A stretch of DNA of 64,000 nucleotides. Source: Streptomyces sp. B3I8. GTDB lineage: Bacteria; Actinomycetota; Actinomycetes; Streptomycetales; Streptomycetaceae. Numbering within the stretch: the stretch's first letter is position 1; every line of letters starts with the position of its first letter. The notes under the pieces are model-generated. The model did no database searches. It saw only the letters and a program-made list of their open reading frames with translations, and had not been told where the DNA came from. Location: NCBI RefSeq assembly GCF_030816915.1, contig NZ_JAUSYN010000002.1:62001-126000 (forward strand), written 5' to 3'. This document shows, one piece after another, positions 49,321 through 59,400 of this stretch. The translations under genes were made by a program, and so were the position numbers.

Positions 49321-50445
49321 TCATGCGCCGGGGTCGGTGACCGCGGGGTAGTCGACGTAGCCGGTCGCGTCGCCGCCGAAGTAGGTCGTGCGGTCCGGGG
49401 GCGTGAGCGGGGCTCCCGTGCGGAACCGTTCGACGAGGTCGGGGTTGCTGATGTACGGCTGTCCGAAGGCCGCCAGGTCGATGATGCCGGCGCCGATCAG
49501 CTCGTCGGCGCTCTCCCGGGTCATGCCGCCTGCCAGCACGAACGGCGTTCCCGGCATCCGCGCACGCATGTCGCGCAGCAGCGCGCGCAGCCGCTTCCGC
49601 GGCTCGCCGCCGTCGTCCGCGAAGCCGCTCGTGTCGTGCACGTGGACGTAGGCGAGGTCGCGGGCCGCGAGCTCTTCGGCCAGGGCCAGGTAGGTCTCCT
49701 CGGTCCGGTCGTCCGCAGGCATGTTGCCGACCGTGCTGAACGGGGAGAACCGTATGCCCACCCGGGAGGCACCGATCCGCTCGACGACGGCGTCGGTCAC
49801 CTCCAGGGTGAAGCGGATCCGGTCGGCGACGTCGCGGCCCCCGTACCGGTCCGTGCGGTCGTTGAGTTCGGCGTTGAGGAACTGTTCGAACAGGTACTGG
49901 GTGGCGGCGTGCAGCTCCGTGCCGTGGAAGCCTGCCTTGTCCGCGGCTGCCGCGGCGGCGGCGAAGTCGGCCGCCACACGGCCGACTTCGGCGGTGCCCA
50001 GCGCGCGCGGTGTCGATGCCGGGACTCTCCCCGGGGTGCCGTCGGGCCCGTAGGCGAAGGCCACGTCGCCCGAGGCCCTGGCCACGGAGCTGACCGGTGC
50101 CCGCCCGTCCGCCTGCAGGGACACGTGCGAGGCCCGGCCGGCGTGCCAGAGCTGGGCGAAGATGCGGCCGCCGCGGTCGCGGACGGCGTCGGTGACGCGC
50201 TGCCAGCCGGCGACCTGCGCGGCGGTGTACAGGCCCGGCGTGAAAAGGTAGCCGGTCGCCTCCCTGGAGATCGGCGCCCCCTCCGAGACGATCAGACCGG
50301 CGCTCGCGCGCTGTGCGTAGTAACGGACGGTGAGGTCGTCGGGGACCTCCTCCAGCGCCCGGGCGCGCGTCATCGGCGCCATCACCACGCGGTTGGGGAG
50401 CCGCAGACCTCGCAGGTCGAAGGAATCGAAAAGGTGCTGTGCCAC
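49321..50445 (-). CDS. Old yellow enzyme-like NADH:flavin oxidoreductase
   Basis: A 374-residue FMN TIM-barrel ene-reductase: 'LPNRVVMAPMTRARALEEVP', 'GRIFAQLWHAGRASH', active-site His/Asn region 'GFHGTELHAATQYLFEQFLN', 'YGGRDVADRIRFTLEV' and FMN phosphate region 'VLAGGMTRESADELI', 'AAFGQPYISNPDLVERF'. H-A-A-T at the His/Asn site is as in NemA/xenobiotic reductase types with a changed second residue. GTG start at 50445. A 56-bp perfect palindrome 36 bp upstream and a TetR gene nearby suggest an inducible NemR-like arrangement for electrophile or quinone detoxification. Confidence 0.9.
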   Translation of the reverse strand: MAQHLFDSFDLRGLRLPNRVVMAPMTRARALEEVPDDLTVRYYAQRASAGLIVSEGAPISREATGYLFTPGLYTAAQVAGWQRVTDAVRDRGGRIFAQLWHAGRASHVSLQADGRAPVSSVARASGDVAFAYGPDGTPGRVPASTPRALGTAEVGRVAADFAAAAAAADKAGFHGTELHAATQYLFEQFLNAELNDRTDRYGGRDVADRIRFTLEVTDAVVERIGASRVGIRFSPFSTVGNMPADDRTEETYLALAEELAARDLAYVHVHDTSGFADDGGEPRKRLRALLRDMRARMPGTPFVLAGGMTRESADELIGAGIIDLAAFGQPYISNPDLVERFRTGAPLTPPDRTTYFGGDATGYVDYPAVTDPGA

Positions 50446-50480
50446 GGGAACGGCCTCTCACTCATGCGTCTGCTGCCGCA

Positions 50481-50536
50481 GTACCTGTTACATCTGTACC
50501 TGGTACGCATGTACCAGGTACAGATGTAACAGGTAC
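50481..50536. promoter_or_regulatory. 56-bp perfect palindrome upstream of old yellow enzyme
   Basis: Arms 50481-50506 and 50511-50536 are exact 26-bp reverse complements with a GCAT loop that is itself palindromic, so the whole 56 bp is a perfect palindrome. Inside each arm are smaller palindromes (GTACCTGGTAC) and TACATCTGTA-type sites, and GTACAGATG continues beyond the right arm. Likely a multi-site operator for the TetR at 50797. Confidence 0.85.
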
Positions 50537-50796
50537 AGATGTACAGATGCAAGGCCGGGGGTCGGCGACGTGACGGAGTCGAGCGCGGGAGAAGAAGACC
50601 GGTGCGCGTCGCGGGTATGCGAAGGAGCCGGAGCGCGGCGGCGGGGAGAGCACAGCAGGAGGGACGGAAAGGCACCGCGAGCGGACGCCCCCAAGGCGGG
50701 ACGCCGCCGCACCGCGCGGGGCGCGAAGGGAAACGGGAAGCCGGGGAACACGAGGACCGGCACGTGCCGGACAGCGCGCGTGCGCGCCCTCGGCCG
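50537..50796. other. Non-coding gap between palindrome and TetR gene
   Basis: 260 bp with open frames on both strands but no recognisable family, no ribosome site of quality and no repeats. I see no gene. Confidence 0.4.
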
Positions 50797-51369
50797 TTAC
50801 GCCGCCGGGTGCGCGCCCAGGCGCCGGATCAGGTCGAGAACGGACGCGTGGAAGCAGTCGATGTCGAGATCGGGGTAGGTCAGAGCGGTGAGGACCTGAC
50901 CCTGGAGGACGGCCGCCATCGCGAACCCTGCGGTGACCCCGCCGACGCACGGCGCCATCATCTCCGCGATCCTCGCGTGGTACTCGTGGAACGTGGGCCG
51001 CAGCGCGGGGTCGTGGGTGGCCGCGACCACCATCTCCTGCACCGCCGCGGCCGCGTCCCTGTGCTCCGTGACCAGCGAGACCACGTAGTCCGCCACCAAC
51101 CCCGGCAGTTCCTCCGCCGTCACGGTCGGCGGCGGTTCGGTGAGCTGGTCGCTGACGATCTGCAGCGCCCGCTCGAACATCGCACGGCGCAGTTCCTCGA
51201 TCGAGGAGAAGTGGTACGTCACGGAGGCCAGGGACGCCTTGGCGGTCGCCGCCACGGTCCGGTGCGTCAGGCTGCCCGAACCGCCCTCGGCGACGACGGC
51301 GATGGCGGCGTCCAGCAACGCGGTACGCCGCGCGGCACCACGGGCCGTCAAGGTGCGGACCTCGCTCAC
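50797..51369 (-). CDS. TetR family regulator
   Basis: 190 residues: HTH in 'RRTALLDAAIAVVAEGGSGS', 'LTHRTVAATAKASLASVTYH', 'FSSIEELRRAMFERAL', then an all-helical ligand domain. GTG at 51369 follows GGAGGGAGAGG. It ends 351 bp upstream of the old yellow enzyme gene on the same strand; the palindrome at 50481 lies between them and may be its operator. Confidence 0.87.
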   Translation of the reverse strand: MSEVRTLTARGAARRTALLDAAIAVVAEGGSGSLTHRTVAATAKASLASVTYHFSSIEELRRAMFERALQIVSDQLTEPPPTVTAEELPGLVADYVVSLVTEHRDAAAAVQEMVVAATHDPALRPTFHEYHARIAEMMAPCVGGVTAGFAMAAVLQGQVLTALTYPDLDIDCFHASVLDLIRRLGAHPAA

Positions 51370-51523
51370 GACCTCTCCCTCCACCGCTTGGCCACCGCCG
51401 GCAGGCACAAACGTACCGGATGCCCGGGAGCCGACGGGATCCCGCCGGCGGGGCACGGCGGAGGAGGTCCCGGCAGGGGCCCGACGAGGACACCGCCCAC
51501 GTCGGGCACGTACCCGCGCGGGA

Positions 51524-52444
51524 TCAGAGGAGGACCACGACCTTGCCGTGGACGTGGCGGCCCGCCTGGAGTTCCACGGCCTCCCGCACCCGCTCGACGG
51601 GGAACGTGGCGGCGATGGGCACGGTGATCTCACCGGCGGCGACCGCGGCGGCGATCCGCTCCAGGTCCTCGGGCCGTGCTTGGAAGCCGCCGGTCGGGCG
51701 CACCCCCTCGGGCACGTCGGTGCCCGCGGCGATCGTGGAGATCCGCGCGGCGGGGACGCCGAGGGCGAGCGCCGCCTCGGCGGTCTCGGTGCCGAACAGG
51801 TCCGTCGCCGCGCTCACCCCCTCGGGCGCCAGCGCGCGCACCCGGTCCGCCAGACCGGGGCCGTACGTGACGGGCTCGACGCCGAACTCACGCAGGAAGC
51901 CGAAGGTGGCCTCGGAGGCGGTGCCGATCACCCGGGCCCCGGCCCGTCGCGCGAGCTGCACGGTGAGCACACCGACACCGCCGGCCGCGCCTCCGACCAG
52001 GACGGTGTCGCCCTCCTTCAGGTCGATCGCGGCGAGCGCCGCCGCCGCCGTCAGCCCCGCCACGGAGAGCGTGGCGGCGACCTCGTCGCCGACCTTCTCG
52101 GGCGTACGGAAGAGCCACTCCGCCGCGGGGTCGACCACCACGAGGTCGGCGACGGCGCGGCCGGTCGCGCCCCCGTGGACCCGGTCGCCCACCGCGAATC
52201 CGGCGACCCCCTCGCCCACCTCGTCCACGACACCGGCGAAGTCGGTGCCGAAGCCGCCCGGGAGGGAGAGGCCGAACCGCTCCGCCACCGGCGGTGTGGA
52301 GGTGAGCACCCAGTCCATGGGGTTGAGGCCGGCCGCGGTCACCCGCACGCGCACCTGGCCGGGGCCCGCGTGCGGCTCCGGAACCTCGCGCAGCTCCAGC
52401 ACCTCGGGGCCCCCGAACGTCTCGTGCACAACGGCTCGACTCAT
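51524..52444 (-). CDS. NADP-dependent quinone oxidoreductase (zinc-free MDR family)
   Basis: A 306-residue medium-chain reductase: 'VRVRVTAAGLNPMDWVLTST', 'GFGTDFAGVVDEVGEGVAGF', cofactor loop 'VLVGGAAGGVGVLTVQLARR' (A-A-G-G-V-G), and C-terminal 'RVREAVELQAGRHVHGKVVV'. The structural-zinc Cys cluster is absent, as in quinone/enone reductases. The ATG at 52444 has GGAGG upstream. It is divergent from a TetR gene across 94 bp that contain two matched operators, a typical repressor-target pair. Confidence 0.9.
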   Translation of the reverse strand: MSRAVVHETFGGPEVLELREVPEPHAGPGQVRVRVTAAGLNPMDWVLTSTPPVAERFGLSLPGGFGTDFAGVVDEVGEGVAGFAVGDRVHGGATGRAVADLVVVDPAAEWLFRTPEKVGDEVAATLSVAGLTAAAALAAIDLKEGDTVLVGGAAGGVGVLTVQLARRAGARVIGTASEATFGFLREFGVEPVTYGPGLADRVRALAPEGVSAATDLFGTETAEAALALGVPAARISTIAAGTDVPEGVRPTGGFQARPEDLERIAAAVAAGEITVPIAATFPVERVREAVELQAGRHVHGKVVVLL

Positions 52445-52474
52445 GACATACCTCCACGCGAAGCGATCAGTGAT

Positions 52475-52518
52475 GAGACTTGGTCCCATCACTGTACACG
52501 GCGATGGGACCGAGTCCC
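52475..52518. promoter_or_regulatory. Paired TetR operators GRGAC-N3-GTCCC
   Basis: GAGACTTGGTCCC (52475-52487) and GGGACCGAGTCCC (52506-52518) are palindromes whose centres are 31 bp apart, three helical turns. The pair as a whole is also roughly inverted. It covers the promoters of both divergent genes. Confidence 0.7.
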
Positions 52519-52538
52519 GTGGCCCGTAAGCTGTGTCC

Positions 52539-53108
52539 ATGGCCCGCTGGGAACCCAATGCCGCGCAACGACTCGCCGTCGCCGCGCTCGAACTGTTCGA
52601 CGAGCGCGGGTACGACCACACGACCGTGCTCGACATCGCACAGCGCGCGGGACTCGCCAAGAGCACCTTCTTCCGCCACTTCCAGGACAAGCGGGAGGTG
52701 CTCTTCGGCGAGGACCCGCTCACCGGGCCGCTCGTCGCCGGGATCACCGCGGCGCCCGCCGCAGCCACTCCGCTCGAAGCGGTGGCGCAGGGTCTCGACG
52801 CGCTCGGGCAGGAGGTGTTCACCCCCGCCCGCCACCCCTTCGTCGCCCGCCGGCGCTCCGTCATCGACGCCCACGACGACCTCCAGGAACGCGAGGCCCT
52901 GAAGGGCCTGCACCTCACCGCCTCAATGACCCGGGCCCTGACGGACCGCGGGGTGGCCGCCCTCACCGCGGAAGTGGCCGCCCAACTCGGCGCGCTCGCG
53001 CTGAAGACGGCGTACGAGCGCTGGAGCGGGGCGGGCGGCACCGAGGAGTTCGGCGCCCTCGCCCGGCGGGTCCTCGGCGAGGTCGAGGCCGCCGCCTCCG
53101 GCCTGTGA
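52539..53108 (+). CDS. TetR family regulator of the quinone oxidoreductase
   Basis: 189 residues: 'PNAAQRLAVAALELFDERGY', 'TTVLDIAQRAGLAKSTFFRH' (HTH), 'FQDKREVLFGEDPLTGPLVA', then a helical C-terminal domain. ATG 52539 is preferred to an in-frame GTG six bases earlier. No clear ribosome site is present, so the message may be leaderless. The paired operators lie 21 bp upstream. Confidence 0.88.
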   Translation: MARWEPNAAQRLAVAALELFDERGYDHTTVLDIAQRAGLAKSTFFRHFQDKREVLFGEDPLTGPLVAGITAAPAAATPLEAVAQGLDALGQEVFTPARHPFVARRRSVIDAHDDLQEREALKGLHLTASMTRALTDRGVAALTAEVAAQLGALALKTAYERWSGAGGTEEFGALARRVLGEVEAAASGL

Positions 53109-53375
53109 CGAACCGTCCGCCCGGCACGGGTGGGGCGATGCGTGCCGGGTGGGAGGTTCGTTCCGCCGGTCGGGCGGTCGGGTGGTCGGGTGGTCGGTCG
53201 GGCGCGGGTGCTGCGCGGATCACCCGACGTGCGGCCTTCCCGACGGCCGCGGTTCGCCTCCCGTACGCCTTTCCCCTGTGTGATGGGGGAGCAGTCGTGG
53301 GCGCGGCGGGTGCAATTCCGCGGTGGTCCATTACCGTCATTCCCCGAGTGCGTGCGTACCGGCCGTTTCGACTGT
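53109..53375 (+). other. Gap before the GH92 gene, with low-complexity GGTCGG repeats
   Basis: No gene seen. 53168-53203 is a degenerate GGTCGGG(T) repeat run. The frame of the next gene is open to 53323 but lacks a ribosome site there. The remainder is the promoter region of the GH92 gene. Confidence 0.5.
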
Positions 53376-53387
53376 GACAACGTTGTC
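53376..53387. promoter_or_regulatory. Perfect palindrome GACAACGTTGTC before the GH92 gene
   Basis: A 12-bp perfect palindrome with a central CG, the usual form of LacI-family operators, 49 bp upstream of the GTG start. It differs from the site at 15371, so the same LacI protein may or may not bind both. Confidence 0.55.
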
Positions 53388-53436
53388 TCCACGGTGGCCG
53401 GGGGTGCCCGGGTATCGCGAACGCTGGAGAGGTTTC

Positions 53437-56400
53437 GTGCCGAGAAGACCCGTAGGACTTCGACCACCTGCCCACCGAGCGGCTTCGGCGCGGACCGTCC
53501 GCCGTCGGCCGCTGCGTGCCGCGGCGGCCGCGCTGCTCGCGGGAGCGCTGGCCCTCGCCGGGTCGGCGGGCGGCGGCGGTACGGCCGTGGCGCTGCCCGG
53601 CGCGACCGCCCCCGCGGGGTCCGCCGCGTCCGCGGGGACGCCCGGCGGCACGGACCACACGAAACTCGTCGACCCGTTCGTGTCGACCGCGGGTGACGAC
53701 GGCAACGACCTGCCGGGCGCGCAGGCGCCGCACGGTCTGGCCAAGGTCAACCCGATGACCACGCCGGGTCGTAACCACTCCGGGTACGACTACGACGAGG
53801 ACCACATCGCCGGGTTCACCGCCACGAACCTCGACGGCGTCGGCGGCTCCGGGGGCGGCGGCGACCTGCTGGTCGTCCCGACCTCCGTGCGGTACGACAG
53901 CCGCCCCACCGCGAGCGGTTACGCGCACCCGTACAGCCATGACGACGAGAGCGCGACGCCGGGTTACTACCGGGCGGGCCTCGGCGCCCTCTCCGGCACC
54001 GGGTCGAAGGTGACCCAGGGCTCCGGAACGATCGACGCCGAGATGACCGCGACGACGCGTACGGCGCTGGAACGGTACCGCTTCCCCGCCGGGTCGACCC
54101 CCCAGCTCGTCCTCGACCTCGCCAACAACTACACCAGCCGCACCCGTTCGACCCTGAAGGCGACGACGCTCGCGGACGGCACCACGTCCCTCACCGGGCA
54201 GATCGCGGGGTCGTTCAACGGCGCCTCGTACCGGATGTACTACGCCGCCACCACCAACGTCCCCGTCACCTCCCTCAGGAGCTGGGGCGCCGACGGCAAG
54301 CTGAGCGACGCCACCGAGCGGGACGGCACCGACACCGGCGCCGTCCTCGGCTTCGGCACCTCCGCCGGCGACGACGTCGAACTGCGCGTCACCCTCTCGC
54401 CGATCAGCGCCGAGCAGGCCGTCGCCGACCAGCGCGCCGAGGTGGGCGGCCTCACCTTCGACCAGGCGCGGGCACGGACGAAGGCGGAGTGGAACGACAC
54501 GCTCGGCGCCGTCGCCGTGCGGGCGTCCGCGACCTCGGACCCCGGCTCGACGCTGACCAAGGAGTTCTACACGCACCTGTACCGCATGTACGCGCTGCCG
54601 GTGAACGCGACCAGCACGAGCGGAACGTACCGCGGTGTCGACGGGGCGGTGCACGAGGCGAACGGCTTCACGTACTACGACGGCTGGTCGTCCTGGGACG
54701 ACTTCCGCAAGTACTCCGTGGAGGCGTACATCGACCCGGACACCTACCGGGACATGGTGCAGTCGGCCGTCCTCCTCTTCGCCGACGCGCACACCGCGGG
54801 CAAGAGCCCGGGCAGCCTCACCCACTCGGTGCCGACCGTGCGCTGGGAGCGCTCGGCCGTGGTGATCGCCGACGCGTTGTCCAAGGGCTTCGAGAACTTC
54901 GACCGGCTGGACGAGGCGTACCCGGCGCTGAAGTCGTACGTCGGGTACTACACGGGCACCCAGTTGCGGCAGGGGTACGTGGAAGGTGATCCGGGAACGA
55001 CCGTCCAGCGCGGCTACGACCAGTGGGCGCTGTCCGTGATCGCCGACGCGCTCGGCAAGGACTCGGAGGCGGAGAAGCTGCGCAGCCAGTCCACGATGGC
55101 CATCGACCACCTGGTCGAGCCCGGCGCCTGGACGGCGGCGGACGGCACGCAGGTGGGTCTGCTCACCCCGCGCGCCTCGGGCGGCGACTGGCAGAGCGCG
55201 GACCACGAGAGGTTCGAGGCCGCCAAGCTGTACCAGGGCACGCTGTGGCAGTACCACTGGTACGACGCCTACGACATGGGCGGTCTGATCAAGGCCATGG
55301 GCGGCGAGAAGGCCGGCCGGGCCGCCGTGGAGCACATGTTCGGAGAGGACTCCGACGCCGACGACGGCTCGACCATGCTGCACTCCAACGCCAACGAGAT
55401 CGACCTCCAGGCGCCCTACCTCTTCAACTACGTCGGCGAGCCGAGCCTGACGCAGAAGTGGGTGCGCGCCATCTACACCGGCACCACCTGGAACCGGTAC
55501 CTCGCGACCGGCTCCACGGGTGAAGCCCCCAGCTCCGGCGGCGAGTTCACCCCGCCGGTCAAGACCCAGGTGTACAGGCTCTCCCCGCACGGCTTCCTGC
55601 CGACGATGGACAACGACGCCGGCACCATGTCGACCATGTTCGTCGCCGCCGCGCTGGGGCTGTTCCCGGTGACCGCCGGCTCCAGCCAGTTCCAGATCGG
55701 CAGCCCGTTCTTCGACTCCACGACCATCACCTACGCGAACGGCACCAAGTTCACGGTGAAGGCCGACGGCGTCTCGTCGTCCGACTACTACGTGCAGCGG
55801 GCGACCTACAACGGCTCCCGGTTCTCCGACACGTGGCTCGACTACTCCCGGATCATCTCCGGCGGCACGCTCGACCTCACCATGGGCGCCGAGCCGTCCC
55901 GGTGGGGCGCGGACGCGAAGCCCGCGTACTCGCTGGACACCGACGGCGGCGACACGGGCGGCGGCACGGACACGGACAAGGGCGACACGGTCCTCTCCGC
56001 CCGCCCGGCCACCGTCGCGGCCGCCGCTGACGGCTCGGTCGACGCGAGCGTACGGCTCACCCTGTCCGGACGGGCACGGTTCGCCGCACGCGCGGGCACC
56101 AGCCTCACCCGGACCGGGGCGGCGTCGGTGACCGGTCTGCCGGACGGCGTCACCGCGGACCTCCGCGTCACCGGCTCGCGCACGGCGGCGCTGTCGCTCG
56201 ACGGCACCGCGAAGGTCGACGCGCGCTTCGGCCTCACGTTCGCCGACAAGGCCTTCGCCCACCACGTACCGGCCTCGTCGGTGCGCGGCACCGGGGTGTC
56301 GGTGACCGACCCGCTCCGCCTCTCCGCCGCCGCGGTGCGGCGCGGGAGTCTGAAGTCACTCGTGGACCAGGCCTCCCTGGTGCGCGGCGCCCACTACTCC

Positions 56401-59400
56401 GACGGCTCCTACAGCCTGTTCCGGTCGGCGCTCGACCGCGCGCGGACCGTCCTCGCCGACGCCGCCGCCACGACCGCGACACTCATGGCCGCGCAGGACG
56501 CGCTGCGGTCCGCCGCCGACGCGCTCACCATCGACGAGGGCGGCTACGCCGTCCTCCAGGCCGAGGCCCCGGACGCGATGGAGGGCCCGAGCCTGGTGAA
56601 GGAGGCGTACTACTCCGACGGCGACCTCGGCGGCGTCACCGAGGGCGCGTGGGAGAAGTTCGCCGAGCTGGACTTCGGCGGCGTCGCCCCGCGCAGCGTC
56701 TCCGTCCGCTACGCCAACTCCCAGGCGGCGACGGCGAAGCCGAGCAGCGTCGACATCCATGCCGGTGGCGCCGACGGCCCCGTGGCCGCCACGGTCTCGC
56801 TTCCCGGCACCGGGAGCTGGCAGAACTACTCCACGGTGCGGGCGACCGTCACCGACCCCGGGGCCCTGCTGAACGCGTCGGCCGCGACGTTCGTCTTCCA
56901 CGCCCCGTCCGGGCAGAGCTGGGTGTCGAACTTCGACCGGTACCAGTTCTCCCCGTACGACGTGTCCTCCTCCCCCACCACCACGCTCGCCACGCTGACC
57001 GCCGCCAACAGCACCACGACCGGCGACGGTTCGGTGCCGCTCAAGCTCTCGGGCGGCATCTTCGAGAACGTGACGGACGGCGCGTGGGCCCAGTGGCACG
57101 GCACCGATCTCGGTGACGGCGCCGACAGCGTCTCCGTCAGCTACGACAAGCCGCAGTCACGCGCGGCGTCGGACTCGCACATCGAGCTCCACCTCGGTAC
57201 GAAGGACGGCGCGAGAAGCGTCGACGTCCCCCTGGACTACACCGGTGCGGGCTGGGGAACCCTCGCCACCACGACCGTACGGCTGGACCCGGGCGTCTTC
57301 ACCGGCGTCCAGGACGTGTACGCCGACTTCGTCTCCAGCACCCAGACCTCCGACCGGCCCTACGTGGGCAACATCCACTCCCTGACCCTGACGCGGAGCG
57401 CCGACACCCCGGTGTCCTTCGACGCCACGGCGTTCACCTCGCACAGCGGCGGCGGGCTCAAGAGCGAGCCGGCCGGCTGGAACGACGCGGGTTCGGCCAC
57501 GGACCTCGGCGGCACCTACGACGGGGCGTGGCTGGACTACGGCGACATCGGCTTCGGCCGCTCCGCGAAGAACACCGTCACACTCACCTACGTCAACAAC
57601 TCCGCGCGCTGCGGGACCGGTTCGGCCGTCCAGCTCTACCTGGACGGCTTCGACGCGGCGCACCCGGGCACGCCGTACACGACGATCCCGCTGCCGGTCA
57701 CGGGCAGCGCCTGGTCCTCGGGCGGCACGACGAGCCTGTCCCTGCCGAAGGCGATCACCGGCACGCACGGCGTCCACCTGCGGCTGACGACGACCCCGGA
57801 CTCCTCGCACCCCTACGTCGCGAACCTGGGCCGGATCACGTTCAGCCACGTCGAGACACCCGCCGAGACGGACAGGTCCGCGCTGAACAAGGCGATCGAC
57901 CAGTACGCGGGGCTGTCCGCCGGCGCGGAGCGGTACGGCACCATCGACTTCGGGGTGTTCCGTCGCGAACTGGCCGCCGCCCGCGCCCTGGCCGGTGCCG
58001 ACGACGCCGCGCAGCTCGAGGTGGACACGGCCACCCGTAGTCTCACCCTGGCCGCCGAGCAGCTCGTCCCGCTGCCGAGGCTGAGGCTGGAGGATCTGGT
58101 CGCCACCGCGGCCGCGCTGACCGACGCGCGCTACACGGACGCGTCGTGGGCGGCGTTCACCGACGCGCTCGCCGATGCCAGGACCGCGCTCGCGGACGGC
58201 GCGGCCGAGGACGAGACCCTCACCGCGCGGTACAAGGCGCTCGACCATGCCATGGGCGCGCTCACCACGAAGCGGAGGACGGTGCCCGCCGCACCCGGCG
58301 CCGTGTCGGCCACCGTTTCCGGCACGAGCGTGACGGTGCGTTGGTCCGCCCCCGAGGACACCGGCGGCTCCGCCGTCACCGGCTACGTGGTCACGCTCGA
58401 CGACGGCCACCGGAGCGGAAGCGGCACCGGTCACCGGGGCGAGACCGACAACGGCCACCAGGTCGAGATCCACGACCCGGGCAGCAGGGCCACCGTCTTC
58501 ACCGGGCTGCCCGCCGACCGCTCGTACACGGCGCGCGTCCGGGCGGTGAACGCCGTCGGCACCTCGCCGGCGAGCGCGGCCACCGCGCCCGTGGTGACCG
58601 GGAACAGCAGGCCGCAGCGGCCGACGGTCACCGGTGTGCTCACCGACGGCAAGCAGGTCCGGGTGACCTGGCGGTCGGCCGGTGACGGCGGTTTCCCGGT
58701 CCTCGGCTACACCGTGGCCCTGGACGACGGCACCACCGCGCACGTCGGCGCGACGACGGACACCGCGCTGCTCGGCACCCGGAGCGGGGCGAAGGCCCAC
58801 ACGGCGACCGTCACCGCCCTCACCCTGGCCGGCTCGTCGGACACGTCGGACACGGCCGTCACGACGGCCGCGAGCGCCGGCGACCCCGGCACGTACGAGC
58901 CCTCCCCCTTCCCGGACGGCACGCTCGACACGCACTACGCCTCGGACCAGTGGCCGAGGACCGGCGACGGCACGGACTACTTCGACAACCTGCTCGGCGG
59001 CTTCGATGACCTCCCCTCCGGCACCCTCGGCGCCAACGAGAAGTCGCCCGCCGGGGCCCCGCTCACCGCCGAGAACGACGAGATCGCCGTACGCGTCAAC
59101 AACGCGGCGACGCAGAAGGAGGTGGACCGGGCCGAGGTCGACGCCACGCACAGCGCCACCGTCACGATGGCCGACGGCCTCGGCTCACGCCTCGGCGCGC
59201 TCTACGAGGACGCGCTGAGCGGCGGCCGACTGCCCAGGACGAGCGCGCTGTTCTCCCGCGTCACCGAGAACCTCGACACCCATGACGCGGCGAAGAACCA
59301 CTTCGGCTACCTGCGCCCGTACGTGCGGCTCCGGTTCGTGGGCGACGGCGGCGAGATCTACGAGTCGCAGGACGGCTCCTACGGCTCCCTCACCAGCAGC

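Noticed and set aside
50488..50763. Minus-strand 91-codon frame over the palindrome
   Set aside because: Its C-terminus is just the translated palindrome; no family or ribosome site.
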